This document shows, one piece after another, positions 30,633 through 39,477 of a stretch of 64,000 bases of DNA. The notes beneath the pieces were generated by a model that was not told the origin of the DNA, made no database searches, and saw nothing but the letters and a program-made list of their open reading frames with translations. Both the position numbers and the translations under genes were made by a program. Positions within the stretch are counted from its first letter, which is position 1; every line of letters begins with the position of its first letter. Source of the stretch: Nakamurella multipartita DSM 44233 (GTDB lineage: Bacteria; Actinomycetota; Actinomycetes; Mycobacteriales; Nakamurellaceae); the NCBI RefSeq assembly GCF_000024365.1, contig NC_013235.1, positions 1,488,001 to 1,552,000 on the forward strand, given 5' to 3'.

Positions 30633-31895
30633 GTGAGCCAAGGTCTGCTGACCGCCGGCAGCGGCCAGGGTTGGGAGAACGAGCTGGTCGCCGCCCTGGA
30701 CCGGCCCGGCTCGCCGATGACGGTGTTGCGCCGGTGCGTGGACATCGGCGACGTGCTCGCGGTGGCCACCACCGGTCAGGCCGCGGTCGCAGTGGTCTCG
30801 GCCGATCTGCGGCGGCTGGACACCGACGCGGTCACCCGGCTGCGCACCTCCGGTGTCGCCGTGGTGGGGGTGCATCCGGCCGACGACGAGAACGCCCGCG
30901 CCCGGTTGCGGCGGATCGGCATCTCGGCCCTGGTCGCCGCGGATGCCGGCGTGGACGCGCTAGTGGCCGCCGCTCGGGTGGCGGTGGCCGAACTCGGCGA
31001 CGCCGAACCCAGTTCCCGGTCGGCGGCCAACCTGCGGGCCGCGCTGCCGCCGGCGACGCCCGGGCTGGAGGTCGAGATCCCGGACGGGCCGCCCGCCCGG
31101 GGATCGGTGGTGGCGGTCTGGGGTCCGACCGGCGCGCCCGGCCGGACGACGGTGGCCACCAACCTGGCGGTCGAGGCATCCGGCCTGGGGGTGCCCACCC
31201 TGCTGATCGACGCCGACGTGTATGGCGGGGTGATCTCGTCCGCGTTCGGGCTGCTCGACGAATCGCCCGGGCTGGCCGGCGCCTGCCGGCTGGCCGCCGC
31301 GGGCTCGCTGGACCTGGGTGCGCTGGCCGGCTTGTGCTGGTCGCTGGGCGACGACCTGCGGCTGCTCACCGGCATCGCCCGGGCCGACCGTTGGCCCGAG
31401 GTTCGCCCCTCGGCCATCCCGCTGGTGCTGGACGCGGCCCGGGAGATGGCGCCGTTGACCATCGTCGACTGCGCGTTCGCCGTCGAGGCCGACGAGGAAC
31501 TCTCCTTCGACACCAGGGCGCCCCGTCGCAACGGGGCCACGCTCACGGTGCTGGCCGAGGCCGACGTGCTGCTGGTCGTCGGCTCCTGCGACCCGCCGGG
31601 GCTCGAGCGGCTGGTCCGGGCGCTGGCCGAACTGCGTGAGGTGGTGCCCGACGCCGCCCCGCGGGTGGTGCTCAACCGGTGCCGGCCCTCGGTCGGGTCG
31701 ACCGCCGAAGCGCAGGCGGCCGTGCGCCGGTTCACCGGGTTGGACGTCTCTGCCCGATTGCCCGAGGACCGGGCCGCGACCGACCGGGCGTGGCGGCGCG
31801 GTGTCCCGTTGGCCGATGCCGCCCCCCGGTCGGCACTGCGGTCGGCCGTCGTGGAGTTGGCCCGATCGATGGCCCAGCTGATCCGGACCGGGTGA
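30633..31895 (+). CDS. ParA/CpaE-like ATPase
   Basis: A 420-residue protein. The N-terminal half (about 1-140) looks like a receiver-type or pseudo-receiver fold (AVAVVSADLRRLDTDAVTRL). The C-terminal half is a MinD/ParA-type ATPase with a deviant Walker A, GPTGAPGRTTVATNLA, having Arg where the family usually has Lys or Ala before the Thr pair. LLIDADVYGGVIS and LTIVDCAF follow. CpaE proteins share this layout and position Tad pili. GTG at 30633 follows the SAF gene by 10 bp. Confidence 0.8.
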   Translation: MSQGLLTAGSGQGWENELVAALDRPGSPMTVLRRCVDIGDVLAVATTGQAAVAVVSADLRRLDTDAVTRLRTSGVAVVGVHPADDENARARLRRIGISALVAADAGVDALVAAARVAVAELGDAEPSSRSAANLRAALPPATPGLEVEIPDGPPARGSVVAVWGPTGAPGRTTVATNLAVEASGLGVPTLLIDADVYGGVISSAFGLLDESPGLAGACRLAAAGSLDLGALAGLCWSLGDDLRLLTGIARADRWPEVRPSAIPLVLDAAREMAPLTIVDCAFAVEADEELSFDTRAPRRNGATLTVLAEADVLLVVGSCDPPGLERLVRALAELREVVPDAAPRVVLNRCRPSVGSTAEAQAAVRRFTGLDVSARLPEDRAATDRAWRRGVPLADAAPRSALRSAVVELARSMAQLIRTG

Positions 31896-31929
31896 TTGCC
31901 ACCGCTGGCCCGTCCACCAGGATGGTCGG

Positions 31930-32853
31930 GTGAGCGCAGTCGTGGTGGCCGGGGACAGCTTCGACGTCCCGGCGGACGCCCAGATCCGACAGACCGGGGG
32001 CCGGGGCCCACTGATCAGCCGGTTGCGCTGGGAGCATCCGGACGGGACGACCGTCACCTGGGAATCACGGCAGGCCCGCAAGCGCGGGTTCATCGAGGTG
32101 GTCCGGGACGGGATCGTCCAGCGGATCGTGGCCCGGCCGGCCGTCGCCGTCCGGCTCCGCCGGTGCAACGACCTGTCCGGTCTGTCGTTCTTCCTCGGCG
32201 GTGCCCTGTTCACCCTGGGCGCCCTGCTGGCCCAGTACGACGCCGCGTCCACCCCGACGATCGACTGGACGTTCCTGATCGGCGGGTTCTGGTTCTCCAC
32301 CGGTGCCTACGCCGCGCTGGTGCAGGAGATCAACTCGCCCCGCCGGATCGCCGCCGACGGCACGCTGGCCGCCCGCCCGTGGCGCTGGTGGGCCTACGAG
32401 CCCAACCGGCCCGGCTGGGTGGCCGCGTTCGTGCTGTTCTGCGGCACCCTGGCCTTCGCGGTCAGCCTGGTCGACGCGTTCCTGTCCAACCTGACCGGGC
32501 CGCAGTACAACCGGTTGATCTGGGCCCCGCAGATCGTCGGCTGCGTCCTGTTCCTGGTGTCCGGGCACATCGGCATCCTCGAGGTCTGCCACGGCCGGTT
32601 GCGCTGGATGCCGTCGTCGCTGGGTTGGTGGATCGTGATCGTCAACCAGGTCGGATCGTGGCTGTTCATGTTCTCCGGCCTGGCCGCCTTCGTCCGGCCG
32701 GCCACCGGCGAGACGATCAGCATCTGGGTGATCAACTGGGGGACCGCGCTGGGCGCCGCCTGCTTCAGCGGCGCCGGCCTGGCCCAGCTCTTCGAGCGGC
32801 CGGCGGCCCCGGCGTCGGTGCCCGCCTCGCCCCCCGTGGTCGGCGATCGGTGA
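31930..32853 (+). CDS. Multi-pass membrane protein of unknown function
   Basis: A 307-residue protein with a cytosolic N-terminal part of about 80 residues and roughly six hydrophobic segments: FFLGGALFTLGALLAQYD, WTFLIGGFWFSTGAYAAL, WVAAFVLFCGTLAFAVSLVD, IVGCVLFLVSGHIGILEV, WIVIVNQVGSWLFMFSGL and one near 260-275. The repeated short loops suggest a compact helical bundle. I do not recognise the family. GTG at 31930. The coding signal is strong and the gene is tightly spaced after the ATPase gene. Confidence 0.75.
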   Translation: MSAVVVAGDSFDVPADAQIRQTGGRGPLISRLRWEHPDGTTVTWESRQARKRGFIEVVRDGIVQRIVARPAVAVRLRRCNDLSGLSFFLGGALFTLGALLAQYDAASTPTIDWTFLIGGFWFSTGAYAALVQEINSPRRIAADGTLAARPWRWWAYEPNRPGWVAAFVLFCGTLAFAVSLVDAFLSNLTGPQYNRLIWAPQIVGCVLFLVSGHIGILEVCHGRLRWMPSSLGWWIVIVNQVGSWLFMFSGLAAFVRPATGETISIWVINWGTALGAACFSGAGLAQLFERPAAPASVPASPPVVGDR

Positions 32854-32882
32854 CGAACCACGCGCTGTGCCACGATGTCGGG

Positions 32883-34328
32883 ATGACCGACCGGCTCTCC
32901 GCGACGGATGCGTCGTTCCTCTACGCCGAGGACGCCGGCACCCCCATGCACGTCGGTGGGGTGGCCATTTTGCAGCCCGACCCGGACGGTCCGGAGTTCG
33001 AGTACTCGACCATCGTCGAGCTCATCGAGTCCCGGCTCTCGCTGGTGCCCCGGTACCGGCAGAAGGTCCGGTTCGTGCCCGGCCGGCTGGCCCGACCGGT
33101 GTGGGTGGACGACGAGGACTTCGACATCACCTACCACGTGCGCCGGTCCGCGCTGCCCAAGCCGGGCACCGAGATCGAGCTGGACGAGCTGGTCGGCCGG
33201 TTGATCTCGCGCCCGCTGGACCGCTCCCGGCCCTTGTGGGAGGTCTACGTCATCGAGGGTCTGACCGGCGGCCGGGTCGCCCTGGTCAACAAGACCCATC
33301 ACGCGATCATGGACCGGATCGGCGCCGTGGACGTGGCCGCCGCGATCCTGGACGTCACCAAGCACTCGCGCGACCTGCCCGAACAGCCGTGGATCCCGAA
33401 CCCGGCGCCCGGAGACATCGATCTGGTCGTCGACGCGATCTCCGACCTGACCGCGCGGCCGTCCGAGATGGTCGACGTGGCCAGGCTCTTCGCGCAGGAC
33501 GCGGGCGCGGTGATGGGCAAGGTGCTCGGGGCGGCCGGGCACGCCCTGGAGATGGTCTGGCACACGGTCCGCCCGGCCCCGCGGTCGCCGCTCAACGACG
33601 CCAAGAGCGGGTTGCGGCGGTTCGCCAGCGTGCGCGCCGACCTGGCCGACTTCAAGCAGGTGCGCCGGGCGCACGGCGGATCGATCAACGACGTGGTCAT
33701 CGCGGTGATCACCGGGGCGCTGCGGTCCTGGCTGCTCTCCCGGGGCGAGGCGGTCACCGCGACCACCTCGTTGCGGGCGATGGTGCCGGTGTCGGTCGCG
33801 GCCGGACCGGGCGAGGACAGCGGCTCGGTGGCCTCCTACCTGGTCGATCTGCCGATCGCCGAGCCGAACCCGGCGATGCGGCTGCATCAGGTGTCCTTCG
33901 CGATGGGCCCGCACGTCGATTCCGGGCAGCAGGTGGCCGCCGACGCCCTGGTCGAGCTGGGCCGGTTCGCCCCGCCGACGCTGCATGCGCTGGGCGCCCG
34001 GGTGGCCGGGCAGCTGTCCCGGCGCACCTACAACCTGCTGATCACCAACGTTCCGGGCCCGCAGGTCCCGCTGTATGCGGCCGGTTATCCGGTGGTGGCC
34101 ATGTACCCGGTCGCGCCGCTGACCGTCGGGCATGCGCTCGCGGTGTCCTGCACCTCCTACAACGGCGGCGTGTTCTTCGGGGTCACTGCCGATCGTGAAG
34201 CGGTGCCCGACGTGGAGGAGTTCGCCGCGCAGATCGCCGAGGCGGTCGACGAGATCCGGTCCACCGCGCCGGCCGGGGGCACTCGGAGCAAGCCGACCCG
34301 GTCGCGCCGGTCGCGGTCCAGTTCGTGA
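32883..34328 (+). CDS. Wax ester synthase/diacylglycerol acyltransferase family protein
   Basis: WS/DGAT acyltransferase, 481 residues, joining acyl-CoA to diacylglycerol or fatty alcohol for storage lipid. The condensation-type active site HHxxxD is at His139-His140...Asp144 (THHAIMDRIGAVD). The residue after Asp is Arg145, where the family normally has Gly. PLWE (about 117-120), SINDVVIAVITGALR and NVPGP motifs are present. A basic Arg/Ser tail ends the protein. ATG at 32883. A tgs gene occurs in the same neighbourhood of M. tuberculosis. Confidence 0.9.
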   Translation: MTDRLSATDASFLYAEDAGTPMHVGGVAILQPDPDGPEFEYSTIVELIESRLSLVPRYRQKVRFVPGRLARPVWVDDEDFDITYHVRRSALPKPGTEIELDELVGRLISRPLDRSRPLWEVYVIEGLTGGRVALVNKTHHAIMDRIGAVDVAAAILDVTKHSRDLPEQPWIPNPAPGDIDLVVDAISDLTARPSEMVDVARLFAQDAGAVMGKVLGAAGHALEMVWHTVRPAPRSPLNDAKSGLRRFASVRADLADFKQVRRAHGGSINDVVIAVITGALRSWLLSRGEAVTATTSLRAMVPVSVAAGPGEDSGSVASYLVDLPIAEPNPAMRLHQVSFAMGPHVDSGQQVAADALVELGRFAPPTLHALGARVAGQLSRRTYNLLITNVPGPQVPLYAAGYPVVAMYPVAPLTVGHALAVSCTSYNGGVFFGVTADREAVPDVEEFAAQIAEAVDEIRSTAPAGGTRSKPTRSRRSRSSS

Positions 34329-34352
34329 GCGCACCAGGATGAACGGGGCTTG

Positions 34353-34883
34353 ATGAGGATCTACCTGCCCAGCACGGTGTCCGGGCTGCAGGCGGCTGCG
34401 GCCGCGGGTCAGGCGCCGGTGCGCTCCGGGGTCGCCTTCGCGGTGACCGACGCGCTGCGCCGCGAATACCCGGGCTGGACCGAGGAAGAGCTGGAATACC
34501 TGGCGATGCTGGACGCCTCGCGGGCCTCGCTGCGGCTGCTGGCCGCGTCGCCGGCGGACGAGCCCGCACTGCGGGTGGTCCTGGCCGCCGACGTCGACGA
34601 GACCCGGGTGACGGCCCGCCCCGAGGCCGACCGCGCGGTGGTCGCCGTGGCCGGGGGTCCGGTGCCCTGGCGCCGGGTCGCCTCGGTCCACCTGGACGGG
34701 GCCGACGCCGCCGACGCGGTGCGGGCGGCCGCTGCGGTGATCGACGCCGCCGACCTGGGCGACGACGACGCGGAGTTCGCGCTCGGCTCGGCCGAGGACT
34801 TCGACCTGGCCTGGTACGCGCCGGGCGAGATCCGGTACCTGCTGGAGGAGCTGACGGTCCAGCACGCCCGACCACAGGAGTAG
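34353..34883 (+). CDS. DUF6912-like hypothetical protein
   Basis: A 176-residue acidic protein, MRIYLPSTVSGLQ at its start and LAWYAPGEIRYLLEEL near its end, features I associate with actinobacterial DUF6912 proteins. The function is unknown. ATG at 34353, just after an alternative TTG. It is closely followed (6 bp) by the DUF2254 gene, so the two are likely one transcript. Confidence 0.72.
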   Translation: MRIYLPSTVSGLQAAAAAGQAPVRSGVAFAVTDALRREYPGWTEEELEYLAMLDASRASLRLLAASPADEPALRVVLAADVDETRVTARPEADRAVVAVAGGPVPWRRVASVHLDGADAADAVRAAAAVIDAADLGDDDAEFALGSAEDFDLAWYAPGEIRYLLEELTVQHARPQE

Positions 34884-34889
34884 CCGGCG

Positions 34890-36218
34890 GTGAAGGTGAG
34901 AGCGGGCGGTACGCGGCTTCGGCTGTGGTGGGACAACGCGTTCTGGGTGATCCCGTTGGCCGGGTTGGTGGCCGCGGTGGTGCTCGATGCGATCGTGGCC
35001 CAGATCGATCAGGAGCTGTCGGCCGAGGTCGGCGGGGCCGAGTTGTGGTCGCCGTCGTCGGCGGTGACGTTCCTGGCCTCGATCGGCGGCGGGATGATCA
35101 CCTTCACCGGGTTCGTGTTCTCCCTGGTGCTGCTGATCATCCAGTTCGGGTCGGCGACGTACTCGCCGCGGACGGTCTCGTACTTCCTGCGGTCCCGGGT
35201 GACCCAGGGGGTGCTGGCCATCTTCGTCGGCACCAGCGCGTACGCCTTCCTGGCGTTGATCTCGATCGGGTCGGCCGGCCGGGAGTCGTACGTGCCGTTC
35301 TTCGGCGTGCTGGTCTGCCTGGTCTGCCTGCTGGCCAGCCTGGTCGCGTTCCTGGTGCTGATCCAGAGCGTGGCCGGCCGGATCCGGGTGGATTCGCTGA
35401 TCGCCGACCTGGGCCGGATCGCCCGGCGGGCGGTCACTCGGCGCCCGGCGAGCGGCTCCGCCGCGGAGCCCGCCGCCCTGGACGCCCAGCCCGCGGCCAG
35501 CGGCACCGTGCTGCGGCATCGGGGAGAACCGGGCCAGATCGTGGCGATCGACGTCGACCGCGCCGTGCGAGGTGCGGCCCGGTTCGGCGTCGAGATCGTG
35601 TTCCGGGTGCGGGTGGGCGACGCGATCGCGCCGGGGGCCGCCGTCGGCACGGTGTCCTGGGACGGCGCGGTTTCCCCGGCCGGCTCGGTCGATCCGGCGC
35701 AGGAGCGGGCGGTCGGGGAGCTGGTCGACCAGTGCCTGCTGGTGCATCGGGAGCGATCGTTGAAGTACGACCCGCTCTACGCCCTGCGCATCCTGTCCGA
35801 TATCGGTCTGCGGGCGCTGTCCGCGGCGATCAACGATCCGACGACCGCGGTTCGGGCGTTGGACGAAGCGGAGGCCGTGCTGCGGGTCGCCGCCCCGCTG
35901 CCGCTGGGCCCGGTCCGGGTCTCGTCCGGTCGGGGTGGCGTCGTCGCGGCGTCCTTCACCTGGAACGACATCGTCGATCTGGCGCTCTGGGAGGTGTTGG
36001 AGGCCGGACTGCAGTCGCCGCAGGTGACCCGCCGGCTGACTGCGTTGCTGGACGACCTGCTCGCCGACCTGCCGGCCGAGCGGCACGACCCGCTGCTGCG
36101 CCACCGCGCCCGGCTACGTGCGGCGGTGACGGCATCGACGCTCACCGACCCCGGGAACGCCGAAGCCGCCGGGCCCTGGCTGATCGGTGATCGGCAGGGC
36201 CTCGGCGGCCAGCGGTAG
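34890..36218 (+). CDS. DUF2254 membrane protein
   Basis: A 442-residue protein. Transmembrane segments lie near 16-35, 62-90, 108-130 and 140-160, followed by a large soluble part. GGGMITFTGFVFSLVLLIIQFGSATYSPR is typical of DUF2254; the later SDIGLRALSAAINDPTTAVRALD is also conserved. The function is unknown. GTG at 34890 has AGGAG nine bases upstream, overlapping the end of the previous gene. Its stop faces the YceI gene 62 bp away. Confidence 0.85.
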   Translation: MKVRAGGTRLRLWWDNAFWVIPLAGLVAAVVLDAIVAQIDQELSAEVGGAELWSPSSAVTFLASIGGGMITFTGFVFSLVLLIIQFGSATYSPRTVSYFLRSRVTQGVLAIFVGTSAYAFLALISIGSAGRESYVPFFGVLVCLVCLLASLVAFLVLIQSVAGRIRVDSLIADLGRIARRAVTRRPASGSAAEPAALDAQPAASGTVLRHRGEPGQIVAIDVDRAVRGAARFGVEIVFRVRVGDAIAPGAAVGTVSWDGAVSPAGSVDPAQERAVGELVDQCLLVHRERSLKYDPLYALRILSDIGLRALSAAINDPTTAVRALDEAEAVLRVAAPLPLGPVRVSSGRGGVVAASFTWNDIVDLALWEVLEAGLQSPQVTRRLTALLDDLLADLPAERHDPLLRHRARLRAAVTASTLTDPGNAEAAGPWLIGDRQGLGGQR

Positions 36219-36253
36219 AACTTCCCGGCGGTAGCACGTCGGGATGCGGGATC

Positions 36254-36272
36254 GGCCGGACGAGATCCGGTC
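36254..36272. terminator. Weak hairpin between convergent DUF2254 and yceI genes
   Basis: GGCCGGA-CGAGA-TCCGGTC: seven pairs including one G-T, five-base loop, no T-tract. Its place between two convergent stops fits a shared terminator. Confidence 0.3.
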
Positions 36273-36280
36273 GAGCGAGA

Positions 36281-36844
36281 TCAGTCGGCGTTGCGGACGA
36301 ACTCCAGCTCCAGGTCGATCTCGACCTTGTCGGCCACGACCGCGTTGCCGGCACCGAAGGCGGCCTCGAAGCTCACGCCGTAGGCCTTGCGGGAGATGCT
36401 GGTCTTGGCCGAGAAGCCGGCCCGGGTGTGGCCGTAGGCGTCGACGGTCTCGCCCAGGAACTCGGTGGCCAGCTCGACCTCGTTGCTGGTGCCGCGGATG
36501 GTCAGGTCGCCGACCAGCACGAACTCCTCGCCGTCGATGTCCTTGACGGCCTTGGAGACGAAGGTCAGGGTCGGGTGGTTCTCGACATCCAGGAAGTCGG
36601 CGGAGCGGACGTGCGCATCCCGCTGCTCCTGCTTGGTGTCCACGCTCGCGGCGTCGATCTCGGCGGTCACGGAAGCGTCGGCGATGCCGTTCGCGCCCAC
36701 GACCAGGGTGGCCGACTTGAGCGCGAAGGTGCCCTTGGCCTTGCCGACGGCCATGTGCCGAACCTTGAACGAGACGTCGGAGTGAACGGCGTCGGCCGCC
36801 CAGGTGCCGGCGGAGAGGGTGGGGGTGGTGACGGAGGTCGTCAT
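36281..36844 (-). CDS. yceI: YceI family protein
   Basis: Lipocalin-like beta-barrel protein of 187 residues that binds isoprenoid-like lipids in characterised members. WAADAVHSDVSFKVRHMAVGKAKGTF at the start and GDLTIRGTSNEVEL are family signatures. There is no signal peptide, so it is predicted cytosolic, as is common in actinobacteria. ATG at 36844 with GGAAGGAA upstream. Confidence 0.93.
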   Translation of the reverse strand: MTTSVTTPTLSAGTWAADAVHSDVSFKVRHMAVGKAKGTFALKSATLVVGANGIADASVTAEIDAASVDTKQEQRDAHVRSADFLDVENHPTLTFVSKAVKDIDGEEFVLVGDLTIRGTSNEVELATEFLGETVDAYGHTRAGFSAKTSISRKAYGVSFEAAFGAGNAVVADKVEIDLELEFVRNAD

Positions 36845-36924
36845 GATGGGGTTCCTTCCCGGGTGTCTGTTACATGAGCGTTCAACAAGACTGTCGTCAG
36901 CTTATTCCCCGGGAAGTAGACATG

Positions 36925-37992
36925 TCAACTGTGAGTCTCGTGAACGAGCACCTCCGGCAGCGGGCGCCGCGGCGTCGGCGTCGGCCGGGCCGAACCGTCC
37001 CCGTGTCCCAGCCGCACCACCTGCTGCACGATCACCGGTCGGCCCAGCGTGGTCGAGTACTCCTGGTCCACCGCTTCGTGCGTCGGCGCCTGCTCGAGCG
37101 CCTGGCCCAGGATGCCGATTCGCAGTCCGGAGGCGGTGGCTCGCAGGCCGACCCGCTCCAGGGCCCGGCCCGCGTCGAGCCAGTCGGCCGGGGTGTCCTG
37201 ATCGCTGCGCAGCACCGCGAGCTGCAGCCGACCCTCGAACTGGCCCGACGGCAGCGCGCTGCCGACCTGGTTCGGTCCGACCGAGAAGTCCCGGCCCGGG
37301 TACTGACCCGTGGAGTCGTGCACGCCGGCCGCGCCGCCGGGGATGCCCTCGTACGGGCCGCGGTCGACCCAGCGCCGCACCTCGGCCAGGTAGGCCACGT
37401 CGCCGACCATCCGGGCCTCGACCTCGGCGGTCAGCTTGAGGAACACCCGGGTGAAGTCCTCGGAGACCGCCTCGGTGGACACGGCGCCGCAGGCGCCGGC
37501 CGCCGCGATCTCCTGCCACTGCGGGCCGGTCACCGCGGTCGCCGCGAACGGTGCCCGGCTGGTGAACCGGTCGTGGATGGCCCCGTACAGCTGCGCGTCC
37601 GCGGCGGACGGCGCGAGCCGGTCGCCCGACCAGGAGACGCTGGCCACCGGCGCTGTGGTCAGGTCGCGCAGGATCGGCGGGAGCTGGTCGCGGGCGATCG
37701 GGGCCAGGCCGGCCGGCGGCTGCGGTCCCGGCCCGGGGAAGTCGATGACGCGGACCCGGGCCTCGAGTCGGTGGGCCAGGGCGAGCTCCAGGTTGGCCAG
37801 CGCGGCCCCGGCCGACTGCACCGCCCAACGTCCGGACGGATCGACGACGTGCGGCGCGCGGCCGACGTCGAGCCACAGGTCGATGCTTTCGCCCCGGTAG
37901 ACGAAGATCCAGGGCTGGCTGTTGTGGATCGATGCCGCGCGAGTGGCGTCCTCGACGGCGGCGCGGACGTCACGGGGGATGCGACCGAACAT
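36925..37992 (-). CDS. Acg family FMN-binding nitroreductase-like protein
   Basis: A 355-residue double nitroreductase-fold protein of the Acg (Rv2032/Rv3131) type. ATRAASIHNSQPWIF is the N-terminal FMN-pocket motif; ALERVGLRATASGLRIGILGQALE lies near the C-terminus. Acg of M. tuberculosis binds FMN tightly and is induced through DosR in hypoxia; whether these proteins reduce anything is unclear. ATG at 37992. Upstream (38134-38160) are GGGAC-type half sites reminiscent of DosR boxes. Confidence 0.85.
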   Translation of the reverse strand: MFGRIPRDVRAAVEDATRAASIHNSQPWIFVYRGESIDLWLDVGRAPHVVDPSGRWAVQSAGAALANLELALAHRLEARVRVIDFPGPGPQPPAGLAPIARDQLPPILRDLTTAPVASVSWSGDRLAPSAADAQLYGAIHDRFTSRAPFAATAVTGPQWQEIAAAGACGAVSTEAVSEDFTRVFLKLTAEVEARMVGDVAYLAEVRRWVDRGPYEGIPGGAAGVHDSTGQYPGRDFSVGPNQVGSALPSGQFEGRLQLAVLRSDQDTPADWLDAGRALERVGLRATASGLRIGILGQALEQAPTHEAVDQEYSTTLGRPVIVQQVVRLGHGDGSARPTPTPRRPLPEVLVHETHS

Positions 37993-38228
37993 GACGGTTC
38001 CTTCCTGTGGTGGGACGGCAGGGCCGAATCGTCAGGGGCACGATCGCGGAACGCCTGCGTCCCGACGCTAGGCGTCGGCGGAACCGCAGGGGCCTGCCAT
38101 TGGACCAACCCGGACCGGGCACCAAGTCCCGTTGTCCCCGACATCCGGGCGGGGGGACTTGCGTGATCGACGCGGCTGCGGGATACCGGAAGGAGACACG
38201 CATCGAGCGCAGTGAAGGGACCACCGCC

Positions 38229-38420
38229 ATGACGACAGCGGACTGGACAGCGGATGCGGATCCGGCCGATCTGGCCGAGCAACAGGTGCCGGTGCTCGAC
38301 GACGAGGGGACCGAGCCCGCGGTCACCGGGATCGGGGAGTTCGGCGAGGCCGACTCGGCCGACGTGATCGAGCAGGCGGTGGTGGTCGGCGGCGACGACG
38401 ACGGGTACGACCGGGCCTGA
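38229..38420 (+). CDS. Small acidic protein with an AD-AD-EQ repeat
   Basis: A 63-residue, very acidic protein. Two similar units are seen: ADPADLAEQQVPVLDD (about 11-26) and ADSADVIEQAVVVGGD (about 43-58). Short proteins with E/A-D-x-A-D-x-x-EQ motifs occur widely in actinobacteria and have no known function. ATG at 38229, with GAAGGG nine bases before it. Third positions are almost all G or C. Confidence 0.6.
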   Translation: MTTADWTADADPADLAEQQVPVLDDEGTEPAVTGIGEFGEADSADVIEQAVVVGGDDDGYDRA

Positions 38421-38445
38421 TCGGGCGGGGCGCGGCCGGGCGGGA

Positions 38446-39477
38446 TCAGTCCGAGCCGGCCCGTGACTGCAGCAGGCGGCGGAACGAGGCCAGCCGGCCG
38501 GCGCTGGAATGGCCGGCCGCCACCCAGCCGTCCAGGGCGCACTCGGCGCCCAAGTGGTCGCAGTTGGGCGGGCAGTCGACGGTGCCTTCGAGAAGGTCGT
38601 CGAATGCGGCCAGCAGGTCGTCCGGGGTGACGTGGGCCAGGCCGAACGAGCGCACGCCGGGGGTGTCGATCACCCAGCCGCCGCCGGCCAGCGGCAGCGC
38701 GATCGCCGAGGTGGAGGTGTGCCGCCCCTTGCCCACTCCGGTAACCGAACCGGTGGCCCGTAGGGCCTGCGGCACCAGCGCATTGACCACGGTGGACTTG
38801 CCGACGCCGGAGTGGCCGATCATCACCGACACCCGCCCGGACAGTTGCTCGCGAACCGCGTCGATGCCGTCGACCACCCGGACACCGGTGTCGTCGAGAC
38901 CGCGATCGATCCCGCGGCGGGTGACCAGGATGGGCACGGTCAGCTCGTCGTAGGTGCTGCGGAGCGGTCCGGCATCGGCCAGATCCGACTTGGTCAGCAG
39001 CAACACCGGCGTCAGGTTGCCGGTGAACGCGGCGACCAGGCACCGGTCGATGAACCCGGTCCGGGGTTCCGGGTCGGCTAGGGCGCTGACGATCACCAGC
39101 TGGTCGGCGTTGGCCACCAGCACGCGTTCGGTGGTGTCCACGTCGTCGGCCGAGCGGCGCAGGATGCTGCGCCGCGGCGCGATCCGCACGATCCGGGCCA
39201 GGGTGTCCGGGGCGCCTCCGGTGTCGCCGACGAGGTCGACCAGGTCGCCGACGGCGACGGCCCGGCGGCCCAGCTCGCGGGCCCGCATCGCGGTGACCGG
39301 CCGCGCGTGCCGGGTGCCATCGCCCACCAGGCAGGTGTAGCGGCCGCGGTCCACCGTGGTGACGAACCCCTCGACCGATTCGGTGTGGGCCGGCCGGGTC
39401 TTGGTGCGGGGACGGGACGAGCGGCCCGGCCGGACCCGGACGTCGTCGTTGTCCCAGTCTTCGCCGAGCCGGCTCAT
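38446..39477 (-). CDS. rsgA: Ribosome small subunit-dependent GTPase RsgA
   Basis: Circularly permuted GTPase that tests late 30S assembly. 343 residues. OB-fold domain (about 35-95), permuted G motifs in order LLTKSDL (G4), GHSGVGKST (G1), GRHTSTSA (switch) and DTPGV (G3), then a C-terminal zinc-binding segment [19 protein letters not shown] at 39477 overlaps the aroA stop by 4 bp, so translation is coupled. The aroA-rsgA order is conserved in M. tuberculosis. Confidence 0.94.
   Translation of the reverse strand: MSRLGEDWDNDDVRVRPGRSSRPRTKTRPAHTESVEGFVTTVDRGRYTCLVGDGTRHARPVTAMRARELGRRAVAVGDLVDLVGDTGGAPDTLARIVRIAPRRSILRRSADDVDTTERVLVANADQLVIVSALADPEPRTGFIDRCLVAAFTGNLTPVLLLTKSDLADAGPLRSTYDELTVPILVTRRGIDRGLDDTGVRVVDGIDAVREQLSGRVSVMIGHSGVGKSTVVNALVPQALRATGSVTGVGKGRHTSTSAIALPLAGGGWVIDTPGVRSFGLAHVTPDDLLAAFDDLLEGTVDCPPNCDHLGAECALDGWVAAGHSSAGRLASFRRLLQSRAGSD

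Noticed and set aside
32394-36104. Very long minus-strand open frame over the acyltransferase and DUF2254 genes
   Set aside because: Its residues are Arg/Gly/His-rich in the way of antisense frames, and three clear plus-strand genes occupy the region.
36868-36887. TGTT...AACA stretch upstream of yceI as an operator
   Set aside because: Only the outer four bases are symmetric, which is too weak to claim.
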